DNA of 64,000 nucleotides from Quercus robur (lineage: Eukaryota; Streptophyta; Magnoliopsida; Fagales; Fagaceae), in the NCBI RefSeq assembly GCF_932294415.1, contig NC_065537.1, positions 7,234,349 through 7,298,348 of the forward strand, given 5' to 3'. Below, in pieces: positions 22,265-32,079 of the stretch. The notes under the pieces are model-generated. The model made no database searches, was not told the origin of the DNA, and worked only from the letters and a program-made list of their open reading frames with translations. A program made the translations under genes and the position numbers. Every line of letters starts with the position of its first letter. The first letter of the stretch is position 1.

Positions 22265-23148
22265 AAATTAATTAATTAATTATCCGAGTTAATTAATTAA
22301 TCCAACTTAACATGCAATCACGTAGTAGCACAAACAAATCATCAAATAAACTAAGTGCAGCAAAAATTAAATTTGATACGGTGATTTGTTTACGAATGGG
22401 GAAAACCTACAAGACAAAACCCTACCGGATGATTTTAAGGTCACCACTATCAAGAATCCTCTATTATCAAAACAAGTGGTTACAAGGAAAAAGAATCTCA
22501 GTACCTAATACCAACTTACAGTTAAACCCTTACCCCAATACCCAATTGGACTTGTAATGTAGCAGCAATCTCTCCGTTTAATGCACGAATCACAGTACGT
22601 GACTAACACTCCAACTTGAGAAAGATGTTGGCTACAAAGTTCTTCAGTTCATCAACATGAAGATCAAAAGCTTCTTAGTCACAAAACCCTAGGCTTACAA
22701 ACGCAGCAGTTTCCACAAGAGAAAGATGAACTTAGAGCAATATGTCTCCGGCCACAATATGCATATGTGCTTGGAATGACTTGGGCAACCTTGAGACGGC
22801 TCTAAAATAATTCTTATATATGTCTAGGGTTGTGAGAAAAGAAACCCTACACAAATACTCAAGGATATGCGTGTAATCATATCTGGAAATCCTGATTTCA
22901 TAATTCTCGACAGATACAGTTGCTGTCGAGCTTCTATCGAGCTTCAACACTAAATCTCCATAGATTGGATTCTATCGAGCTTTAATAAGCAGTACATCTT
23001 CACTTGTTTCATGGTCAGACTTTTATGGCTTCAATACTAGACTTGAACATCAGTTCCTTGAAGTACTAAACCATCCTAAATCTACCCAAATACAAGTAAA
23101 GTGTTTTTTGTCAAAGAATTAGCCAATTACAACAAAAATTGTCCTAAG
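22265..23148 (-). mobile_element. Copia-type LTR fragment, inverted relative of 18656-19689
   Basis: Read on the minus strand, it matches the LTR at 18656-19689 from the equivalent of TAGGAC (near 23145) through GTAATTGGC, the TCGAC-rich middle and the TCGTAAACAAATCA motif (22380-22400). The last ~35 bp of the LTR are missing, and the fragment abuts the broken gag at about 22264. No target duplication was found, so it is a truncated or rearranged copy. Confidence 0.75.
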
Positions 23149-23363
23149 AAGTGCGAGGAACAAAATGGATCATATAAGAAGATCTGTCTCACTCATGTAG
23201 AGATGTTCCCCGCTTCACCAAAAGATTGGCATGCACATGAATTTGCTTTTCTCCATATATGCCTAGGATGGACTTGCCATTGTCAACTTAGAAGAGACCT
23301 ACAATCCAAAACCAATTCAACTTCCCTTTATTATTGTACATGACTAGATATACAATTGTGAAT
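23149..23363. other. Short unassigned stretch, no supported gene
   Basis: An 80-residue open frame crosses this region but starts inside the copia LTR and resembles nothing I know. Confidence 0.4.
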
Positions 23364-23368
23364 GTAAC

Positions 23369-24746
23369 TACTGTGACTTAAATAATGCTTCTAAGTGCAG
23401 AATTGTCACAAAGTAATAACTCGGTAAATCCGATGTCAAAACTACTGGAAAAAGGGAATTGATTAGCAAATCACAAAAGAATAAAACTAAAATAATAAAG
23501 TTTAATTGAAGAGATTTTTGATGGTTTAGTAAAATTAATTAAAATTGAGAGAAGATAATAATATATTAAGGCACTCACAAGAAAAATGGAATTGATTAGC
23601 AAATCACAAGAGAATAAAACTAAAATAATAAAGTTTAATTGAAGAGATTTTTTATGGTTTAGTAAAATTAATTTAAATTGAAAGAAGATAACAATATATT
23701 AAGGCACTAAGGTTTATGGATCTATACACAACACATCTATTGGTGGTTTTAACAATATTTATTTTATAACTCAACCAAAATTCATACGAAGGATGATTTT
23801 AGTTGGATGATTTAACAATAAAAACTCAAGAATGAATTGTTTAAGGTAGTTTCATGAAAATTGATTGATTTTAGGCAAAACAAAACTAGTGAATTAGTTC
23901 TCAGGGAATACTAAGCATTTAACCTACCCAGAGTCTATGAATATTCAAAGAATTATATAGAAATAGACACTTTTCTTGATGAGTAAATAAGTCAAAAACA
24001 AAAAAGCATAAGCATTAAAACCAATAAATAATTTTTAAGAACATACCAATAAATGGTTGGGTTTCACCCCCTTGCCTTAACAAGTCTTCTAGCAAGTTAT
24101 AAAACAAATAAAACTTAAAAAAAAAAAAAAAACCCTAAATTATGTTCTACGGCAGCTCCCTCCTGAATTTTGCCCTAAAGAGCTTTTAAATAGGTCAAAA
24201 AATCCTATTACAAGTTGAATTTCCGTTTGGAGAAAATCCCAAGTTTTTAGGTTCCACTTAACCAATGTTTTCAGCCCATTTAACTTCAGAATTCGGACTT
24301 TTTGTAAACTATAAAGTTGTAACCCTTTAAGTTAACTTTCGAGACCAACTCGAATCATCTCAATTGGACGTCTAAGCCGAATGTTATGCTCCAAATACTA
24401 ATTGGTATGCAAGCTGTAATCCTAATCCAAATTGGATTTAGATTCGGTACAAATTTCTTTTGATTCCTTGCTCCAATTGGACTCGAATTTAATTGGGTTG
24501 GCCTTCTTTGACTTCATCATGGCCCTTGTAATAGCAAAGTCCATTACCTTTCTTCTTTGCACAAATCCACTTATTTAATTTCATTATCCTACAAAAGACA
24601 AATTCACACATTAAAATTCATTTAACCACAAAATTGATTATTCAGAATTATTCCAAAACCAACTATAAAATTCAAGAATTAACTCAAAATAAATATGATA
24701 ATACTTTCTAATAATGACATAAATATGAAAAATTAAGCTATTATCA
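23369..24746 (-). mobile_element. Solo LTR, 1378 bp (family shared with 36923-38188)
   Basis: Read on the minus strand, it begins TGATAATAGC and ends CACAGTA (CA changed to TA). The flanks gtaac (23364-23368 and 24747-24751) are a perfect 5-bp target duplication. It matches 36923-38188 along its length. A ~125-bp internal tandem duplication, with copies starting near 23456 and 23588, is unique to this copy. Confidence 0.85.
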
Positions 24747-24751
24747 GTAAC

Positions 24752-24838
24752 TTTTTTTTTAATAAAAAAATAGACTTTTTTTTCAAAGGGAAAAAGATGA
24801 AATATTTAGTAATTAGATTTTTTTTGTGTGCTTCTTTT

Positions 24839-24877
<39 letters not shown>

Positions 24878-25150
24878 TTGATTGAAGAATTTTTTTTATA
24901 AAAAAAGTGTTACCTTTTAAAAGATATTTAGAAAATTTGATGGTAGGATGTATCTCAATAATAATTTATTGTTGTGTGGTTGACTACTGTTGGTCAATGG
25001 TAGTTTACATAGCCCTAGTAGTAATAGGACTCTACTTTGGTGTATGACATGCACTAGAAAACCAAGTCCTTGGTTCAGGACTTGCAGTAGTAGCCGCCGA
25101 CCTTTGCCTATTATAGATTATATTATATTATGTGATGTAGGCACATAATT
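24752..25150. other. AT-rich spacer with (AT)n microsatellite
   Basis: It holds a TA repeat at about 24842-24874. No gene is seen. Part of it may belong to the upstream flank of the copia element that follows. Confidence 0.5.
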
Positions 25151-25405
25151 GTGTTGAGAGAAAGATGTAGCAGCACAATAGGCTTAGTAAATACAATAGG
25201 GTGTGCTTTATTTTTTATGAGAGAGACTTTGGGGTTTAGGTCTTGTGAGTGTTTGCATGCCACTATTATAATATCTTTATTTTATAGTGGAATTTTCTTT
25301 GTTATCACTGATGGATGTAGGCAAATTTTCAAACCATGTAACTTCTCTGTGTTTATTTTTCTTCTCTCTTCTTTAGTCTTACGTAAGTGAATTTATTTTC
25401 ACAAA
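25151..25405 (+). repeat. 5' LTR of the copia element
   Basis: It starts near TTGAGAGAAAGATG and matches 28236-28490. Shared blocks include AAATACAATAGGGT, GTGAGTGTTTGCATGCCACT and CTTTATTTTATAGTG. The precise TG start is uncertain. Confidence 0.7.
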
Positions 25406-25615
25406 AAATTGGTATCAGAGTAGCAAGTTGGTTGATCTAATAAAGGTTAATACTTCTATTGCCAAGGTAGACATAGTTAAGTTCGATATGTCTATTTTTC
25501 TTCTCTTATTTAATCTTACGTAAGTGGGTTTATTTTCACAAAAATTGGTATCAAAGCTCTAGGTTTGTTGATCTAATGGAGGTTAATGCTTCTATTTTCA
25601 AGGTAGACATAATCA
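25370..25615 (+). repeat. Duplicated LTR end, primer-binding site and gag leader (136 bp)
   Basis: The primer-binding motif TGGTATCAGAG (25410-25420), which would pair with initiator tRNA-Met, recurs as TGGTATCAAAGC at 25546-25557. The surrounding ~130 bp (from CTTACGTAAGTG through AAGGTAGACATA) are also duplicated. Only the second copy keeps the gag ATG (25576); the first has ATA. Confidence 0.85.
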
Positions 25616-26435
25616 AGATTGGTAACTTCAGGTTATAGCAAAGAATCCTAAAAGAAATGTTGGTGCAACAAAGCTTGGTGAAGGCTTTGTATGGAAAACA
25701 AAGAAACTAGAGAAGATGATTGATGACATGTGGGAAGAACTTGAGATGAAGACAGTGAGTACAATTCGACTATGTCCAACAGATGAGCTTATGTATGATG
25801 TCATGGATGAGGTGTCAATTGCTGCTATATGGTTGAAGTTGAAGAGCCAATACATGTCCAAGTCCCTCAAAAATAAATTGAATATTAAGTGGAAACTTTA
25901 TGGGCTTAAGATGGTTGAGGGTGCAGATATGGCGTAGCACATCAACACGTTTAACCAACTTATTACTGACATGTTGAGGATCAATATAAAATTCAATGAT
26001 GAAGATAACGCGATGATGGTTTTGACCTCAATCCTGACTTCCTACGAACATTTGGTTACAATCCTATGTTGGGGGAAGGAGACTTTGGAATTTAAAGAGA
26101 TCTCAGGAGTCTTGAAGGATCACTACCATCGTAAATAAAATCCGAGTAAGAGTTTTGGTGAAGGGCTCATGGTAAAGGGTACTCAAGATCATGGAAGGGA
26201 GAAAGACAAGAATAATGGTTCTACTAGGGGACATAGTATACCCAAATACAAGAGTAAGATAGTGAAGTGATATAAATGCGAAAAGAAGGGCCCAATACAT
26301 TGAGACTGTCTAGAGTGGAAAAGAGACAAGGATAAAAACAAGGAAGGGTCCTCAAGATCTACTAATGAAGTGGAAGTAGATGCAAATTTAGATGGAGACT
26401 TGTGTTTTGTTTCATCAAATCTAACTGTTTGATCG
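25576..26435 (+). pseudogene. Copia gag with zinc-knuckle remnant
   Basis: Gag forms the element's particle. The longest clean stretch (25716-25937) reads MWEELEMKTVSTIRLCP, DEVSIAAIWLKL and YMSKSLKNKLNIKWKLYGLKM, the classic copia gag domain. It continues past a stop with HINTFNQLITDML-like sequence. Near 26265-26330 a degraded knuckle (YKCEKKGPIH-DC) follows. Early stops after the ATG at 25576 show that it is dead. Confidence 0.8.
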
Positions 26436-26855
26436 ATTCTTAGGTTCTAGATTCAACATATTTGTTCCATGTGACTCCACAGGGATTGGTTCGACACTTA
26501 CAGATTATTTAATTGTGGTTCCGTTCTAATGGAAAAAAATGTTGCTTGCGAAGTTGTTAGAATAAGAACAATTAAGTTAAGATGTTTAATAATGTCATGA
26601 GAACATTATAGGATGTAAGCATGTTCTAGATCTCAAAATGGCTTTATCTATAAGTCTATCTATCAGTTTAAAAATGAGATAATGAAGATATCAAAAGGTG
26701 CTATGGTTATGAATTATGATGAAGAGACAAAAGGTAGATGATAATATCTACAGATTTTTTGGCTGCACCATTGTAGCTCAAGTTGCTATAATTACTAAAT
26801 TTGAGCAAGATGATACACTCTTGTGGCATAAGTGATTAGGGTATATAGGTGAGCA

Positions 26856-27565
26856 CAAGGATGGATCCCGTCCATTTTTTTAATAGTTATTATATATTTC
26901 ATTTTTATACTTGAGCCTCCCTTCCAAAACCTTAGGCTTCCTTCTCCTCAATAAGCCTAGTTAGCCTCACCCAAATAGCAATTATCCATCTCAAAAACTT
27001 AACAAAAATAATAAAAACATTCACAATGGAGATTATATTTTAGCAAAAAAAATATTTTACCACCAAAGAACCAAAAATTCATGTGTTATTAGAGAAACTA
27101 AAGCTAAATTCTTTGCAATTATAGTAAACTGGTATAAATACCAGTTGGCTGTAACAAGTTGTTAAAAATAAAATACAATATTTTATTAAGATTATATATC
27201 TTTCTTCAATTAAAAAACTCAAATTCTCTCTCTTCCTTCGCTATTTTAATGAGTTGTTTATATTATTTTAAATGAAGTAATAAAAAAATAGAACATTTGA
27301 TATTATATGTATTGTAAATTGAGATGGTAAAATAGATAAAATACATTTTTGAGGTGTTAAAAACTAAATTTTTTAGCACCACCATGTGAATGCTCTAATT
27401 TCAACAACAACAAAACACCCTAGCCAGCCTAGTATTAAAAAAAAATGATTTTGTTTTTGGTGTGTATTTGTTAGTAATGATTGCATTTTAATGTATTTAG
27501 AAACAACGATTTTGAGTATATATATATATATATTTTTTTTTTAATACTAGATGATGCCTATTTAG

Positions 27566-27610
<45 letters not shown>

Positions 27611-27647
27611 CAACCTTCACTGGCTTAAAATCCTGAGTCCATCCCTA
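26856..27647. mobile_element. hAT-type non-autonomous element, 792 bp
   Basis: Its ends are CAAGGATGGA and TCCATCCCTA, imperfect inverted repeats of hAT type. It is flanked by a perfect 8-bp target duplication, ggtgagca (26848-26855 and 27648-27655). The interrupted copia pol frame resumes across it. A 38-T run precedes the right end, and no transposase is seen. Its right half resembles 63655-63808. Confidence 0.85.
27000..27399. mobile_element. Possible small MITE inside the hAT element
   Basis: The left end (aacattcacaatgg, about 27015) and the right end (ccatgtgaatgctcTAA, about 27385-27400) are partial inverted repeats of the type seen in Harbinger-like elements with TAA targets. Boundaries are approximate and no full target duplication is proven. 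Confidence 0.3.
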
Positions 27648-27655
27648 GGTGAGCA

Positions 27656-28235
27656 TGGTATGAGGGAATTGCAGAAAAGAAATCTGTTGGTTGGAGTTAA
27701 GTCATGTAAATTAGATTTCTGTAAATACTACCTTTTGGGAAAGTAGTGTAAAGTGCAATTTGAAACTTCCACACACAATACAAAGGAAATTCTGGATTAT
27801 TTTCATTATGATATTTTGGAACTGGCGAAGATTATCTCTAAAGATGGATCTCGGTATTATATGAGTTTCATTGATTACTATTCTTGGAAAGTTTGAGTTT
27901 ACTTTTTGAAGAGCAAGTCTAATGCATTTGCAAAGTTCAAGAAGTGTAACATTGAAGTGGAAAACCAAACTAGAAGGAAGGTCATGTGTCTTAAATCTGA
28001 TAATGGCACTTAGTACACAAATAAAGATTTTTTGACGTTTTGTGAAAAGTATGGCATCAGAAGGCACTTATGGTACCAAGAATGTCTCAACAAAATGGAA
28101 GAGCTGAGAGGCTTGATAGAACATTGGTGAAATATCTAGGTGTATAAGACTAAATGCTGAGCTTTCTAAGGTCTTTTGGGTTGAAGTTGTGAATATGGTG
28201 TTCTTTATTCTTAATGGAAAAATCTTAATTTACAT
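27656..28235 (+). pseudogene. Copia GAG-pre-integrase and integrase fragment
   Basis: The plus strand encodes GMRELQKRNLLVGVKSCKLD, then DGSRYYMSFIDYYSWKV, LKSDNGT and RLNAELSKVFWVEVVNMV. These are the zinc-binding and catalytic-core motifs of copia integrase. Several stops and at least one frameshift are present. The rest of pol is missing before the 3' LTR at 28236. Confidence 0.8.
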
Positions 28236-28490
28236 TGAGAGAAAGAAGTAGCCACAAAATAGACTTTAGCAAATACAATAGGGTTGTTCTTTATTCTTTG
28301 TGAGAGAGAGCCAAGTATATATTTGGTGTTTGAAACTTGTGAGAATGTTTGTGCGCTACTATTGTAATCTCCTTATTTTATAGTGAAATTTTCTCTATCG
28401 CCGCCTATGTACATAGGCAAATTGTTAAATCACGTAAATTTCTTGTGTTTTTTTCTTTTCTTTTCTCTTCTTTAATCTTTTTCCCAACAT
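28236..28490 (+). repeat. 3' LTR of the copia element
   Basis: It is related to 25151-25405 and ends near TTTCCCAACA. It differs from the 5' LTR by many substitutions, so the element is not recent. Confidence 0.7.
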
Positions 28491-28799
28491 TTATTCTTTT
28501 CCATTAAAATATATATATATATATATATATATATTAAAGTGTGAAGATGATTATATAAAAAAATTTCATTATATTATTTTCAATTATTACTGTTGCCACA
28601 GCATACACTGACAACTCACCCAAACCATGATAACCACCAAAACTAAACCCAACAACAGCAGCACTAACAATCCACCCCAGCAAAAAACAACCGTGACTAC
28701 CACCTAGATCTAAAATGACGACCTAGAATGATGACCTTAATTTGAGGAGTGAGAGAGAAGAAGTCTGAGGAAGAGAAGAGTGGATAAATAAAGAGGAAA
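28491..28799. other. (AT)n tract and Harbinger-like remnant, no gene
   Basis: An AT repeat (28506-28534) is followed by a C/A-rich and then purine-rich stretch, similar in style to the interior of the Harbinger-like element at 40588-41694. No frame is supported. Confidence 0.4.
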
Positions 28800-29299
28800 A
28801 ATGATTTAGATGTTGCTACAGTAACATTTATATTTAGATGTAATTGCAGCATGTCGTAAAATACTTTGAAAAATGGCTCACCGAATGTAGGGTTTTTGTG
28901 AATAGTGTACCCCTATTTGCATTTTTAAGGATTTTTGCATGTTCTTAACTAGCTAGGATAAAATAAATATGATTATCAAAGACTTTTATCTTCCACGAAG
29001 AGTCTACTATGCTTTATAGAAATATAATAAAAATAGAAAGGTCCGTGTGGGCATTAAGCAGTGAGCTTTGTTTTTTTAGGTTGTTTTTTTTTTTTTTTCG
29101 GAGTAAGACTCGAAGGTATATTAAGCTTTTTATTGTTTTAGCAGCCGAGCATAAAAACAAAAATGCAAAAACAAAAACAAAAACAAAAGAGCTTCTTGCA
29201 AAAATAAATAAAACACTAGTGTAAAACATGACGGAGAAGTCAACATGGGAAGAGCAAGGCTGGTGAAGTCTAGATCTGAGACTATCTACCCACATGGGA

Positions 29300-29377
29300 A
29301 GAGCAAGGTTGGTGAAGTCTGAGACTGCCTGAGACTATCTACCAAACGACGGTGATCCAAGCAACTATATAAAAAAA
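29300..29377 (+). promoter_or_regulatory. Promoter module P4 of the paralogue (TATA at 29366)
   Basis: ACCAAACGACGGTGATCCAA is followed by TATATAAAAAAA from 29366. The upstream region from about 28800 matches 3550-4130 and 10490-11040. The ATG at 29469 lies about 100 bp behind the TATA box. Confidence 0.55.
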
Positions 29378-29468
29378 TAAAAATAAAAATACTAAAAAAG
29401 CATGGCTTTGACTTTATGGCTATTTCAGAGCAGACGACCTTCAGCTCCAACTCCAAAATCCAACAACC

Positions 29469-29876
29469 ATGTTTGCCCTGTTGTTCATGTTGTTTACCAC
29501 CATCATTGCACCACTAATTCCAACCCTCTCTTCACAACCACCACCACCCTGGCCCCCATTTCCCTCCCTTACTCCACCACCGCCAGCATTTCAGTTTCCT
29601 CCAATCCCACCTTTTCGCCCTTTCACTTCATCACTTCATCACGACAACATATGGCCTCCAACTACAACCAGTATCCGTGCCCCTCGTGCTGGGGAGTATC
29701 TTGGCTCTAACTACATTAACCGGCATCCTCGCGGTGATGATTTACCATCGTCAACGCAACCAGCCTCAGGTACAGGCAGTGCAACCGCCGCTTCCGATCG
29801 AGGACCCTGTAACTGTGCACGGATGGAGCCGCGTAATTGTGTACTCGATCACATAGTGATATACGACGTCTGGTGA
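29469..29876 (+). pseudogene. Frameshifted paralogue of the collagen-like membrane protein
   Basis: The first 25 residues are nearly identical to the gene at 11970 (MFALLFMLFTTIIAPLIPTL), followed by a shorter proline-rich region with one repeat unit. The frame stays open for 135 residues but loses the membrane segment. That segment is found in the next frame (29677-29745: VPLVLGSILALTTLTGIL, then a basic YHRQR) and continues to a TAG at 29854. Between the conserved GACAAC and GTA(T/C)C(C/A)GTG there are 22 nt here and 27 nt in the intact gene, so a net 5-nt loss explains the shift. The alternative tail is Gln/Pro-rich and has no Gly-X-Y tract. It could still make a secreted truncated protein, but a pseudogene is more likely. 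Confidence 0.6.
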
Positions 29877-32079
29877 AGGTAATTTTTTTTTTTTCCTATC
29901 AGTTGGATTCTTCTTTTTAATTTTTCCTAGTTTTTACCATTTGATCCGATCTGAGTATTTGGGCGATAAATGTTCTGTAATGGCTTTTTTTTTTTTTTTT
30001 TCTTCTTTTTTGGGAATTTAGTTTTGGAGCGCTTGCATTTGGGCTAAATGATTCTTATCTCTGTTTTATACGGGGTTTGACAGTGTGTGCAGAAGTTGGA
30101 GGCCTTTTGTGTTGCAAGTGGCTACTTTCCGAAGAATTAATATGACCTAAGGGAGGACAGCTTAGCTGTTCCTCCAAAGTAGTCCAAACCAGTAATAATA
30201 GGCGTTTAAAACAACTCTTACACAACTTCCTAAATAACAAAACGAAACAAACCATGCAATTAGATTTAAAAATAGTGCCACGACTTTTCCAATAAATTTT
30301 AGTTGGCAGTTTATTGTTGATTATAATCTGAACTCCATCATTAAAATTAATTTTTTGCCCACCAATAACATTAAGTAACAACCTATCATTCAAGATATAA
30401 CATTTCTCTAGACAAGGATTTAACTCTAGTTAAAAAGACCTAACTGATTTGAAATCCAAAAGCTCAAACTCATCGTTTGGTATTTAGTTTTATTAGTGAC
30501 CTTTGTCTTTCAAGAGAGGTTTTTCTATCTCAAAACTCTAGATTAATTTCTTAACCCACAACCATCACTCAGTCTTAGACTTTTATGCCCGACGAGTATA
30601 GGTGCTTATGCGGTTCATAGATGTGTGTTTCAAAAGAATGATGAAAATGAAGGCGTAATCAATCTACGTCAAAGGTGCAGAGCAATTTTATCTTTTTCAT
30701 CAACATTTTATTCCTCTGTGGGTGTGTGTGTGTGTGTGTTTTTTTTTTTTCAAATAACTGTTTAACCGCTAACTTTCTTTCTGAATTTATATTTACATTA
30801 ACAACATTGAAGAAATTGCAAACTGATGTGCATGTGCGAATACTGTGGAATCAGCTACCATCTAATAGGATTGTTGTCTTTTAAATTGAAAATTGCAATT
30901 GTTATATTTTGTTGTGGGATTGTTGTGAGCTTTGAATATTTGTTTTGATGTGATGTAGTTGTGTGGTTTGGAATAATAGTTGTTTTAATTTGGAATCGTA
31001 ATGATTTGGCTTATAAAGAAGGTTGGTGGTATTTGTGGAAGTCGGTAGGTAAGTATTTGCAAATGATTTGTGTTTCAGGGGTTGATTTTGTTTTAGTGTT
31101 TAGATTTCATTGTAAATTTTGTTTGTTTTGATAGTAAAATTTCTCCTTTATCCAAACAAATAGGAAAAAGCTTGTCAAGGGAATGTGTTGCCCGTAAAAT
31201 GTTTTTAACAGGGTAGTTTGTTATGTCTGGCTGTATCCTTAGCCATAATCGAAAAGTGACTCTCTCATTGTATAAAATTAGGGGTGTCAATGATTGACCC
31301 AACCCGTGAACATGATACAGGTTTTTGTGGGTTAGGATTGGGTCTTAGCAGGTTTGGATTATAAATGGATTGTCCCGAATGTTACATAATAAGAAACATG
31401 TCATAAGCAAATTAACCCGTGTGACCTACAATAGACACGTTTGACATGTTAATTTATGTATATCAACCTAAGATGACCCATTATTTAACACAACACGTTT
31501 AACTTGCATAATAAATAAATATTCATTTTATTTTAGATTTGTCAAATACCTCTTATATCCAACCTATATTTTAAACTCAAAAAGAAAAGTGAGTAATTAC
31601 AAAAACTTATAAGTGATATAATTGTAAATTGAAACTTTATAAACCCTAGTCATGATCAGTCTATTGTTTGCACCAACTCTTTTAATATTGATACTTAGCA
31701 TTTAGCAAGTTCTGTGAATGTTATATTTTTGTTAAACTATTTTATTTTGAAGTTGGGTTAAAGTGTATGCACTTCTTTTGAAGTGTAAAGAACTTATTTC
31801 TAGATGAGTGTTATATTTTTGTTGGACTATGTTATTTTAAACGTGAATTGAAGACTTGAAGTATATGCATTACTTTCAGGATTTAAAGAACTTATTTTTA
31901 TATGAATGTCGTATTTAATATTAAGTGGGTTGAAATGAGTTGTGTCACATTTGTGTCAACCCAACATGACCAGTTTTTTAGGCATGTCAAGTGTCAAGTT
32001 GCATTAACCCACTTCATTAACAAGTTGGGTTAGGGTGAAAGAGCCATGACACGACTTTTAAATGGGTCGGGTTCAAGTC
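29826..32079. repeat. 2.25-kb tandem duplication, first unit
   Basis: The unit runs from the gagcc within the paralogue's 3' coding end to the gagcc inside a TIR element; the second unit starts at 32080. Both junctions share only the 5 bp gagcc, so this is a microhomology-type tandem duplication. The two units are very similar throughout. An open frame on the minus strand (30055-30393) is repeated in the second unit, but it starts at TTG and is not conserved in the related flank at 13.2-14.5 kb. Confidence 0.95.
31281..32079. mobile_element. TIR element, right end removed by duplication junction
   Basis: It starts GGGGTGTCAAT like the complete copy at 33531 and is cut at 32080 by the tandem-duplication junction. 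Confidence 0.6.

Larger units (their letters stand above)
25151..28490 (+). mobile_element. Ty1/copia element, pol largely deleted
   Basis: Two related LTRs (about 25151-25405 and 28236-28490) flank, in order, a tRNA-iMet-type primer-binding site, a gag remnant, a broken protease region, and GAG-pre-integrase and integrase fragments. Reverse transcriptase and RNase H are absent: the integrase fragment runs straight into the 3' LTR. An hAT element (26856-27647) is nested inside. Many stops make it non-autonomous and old. Confidence 0.8.

Noticed and set aside
30055..30393. 112-codon minus-strand frame, duplicated at 32311-32649
   Set aside because: It starts at TTG, has no internal early ATG, and is not conserved in the homologous flank at 13.2-14.5 kb.
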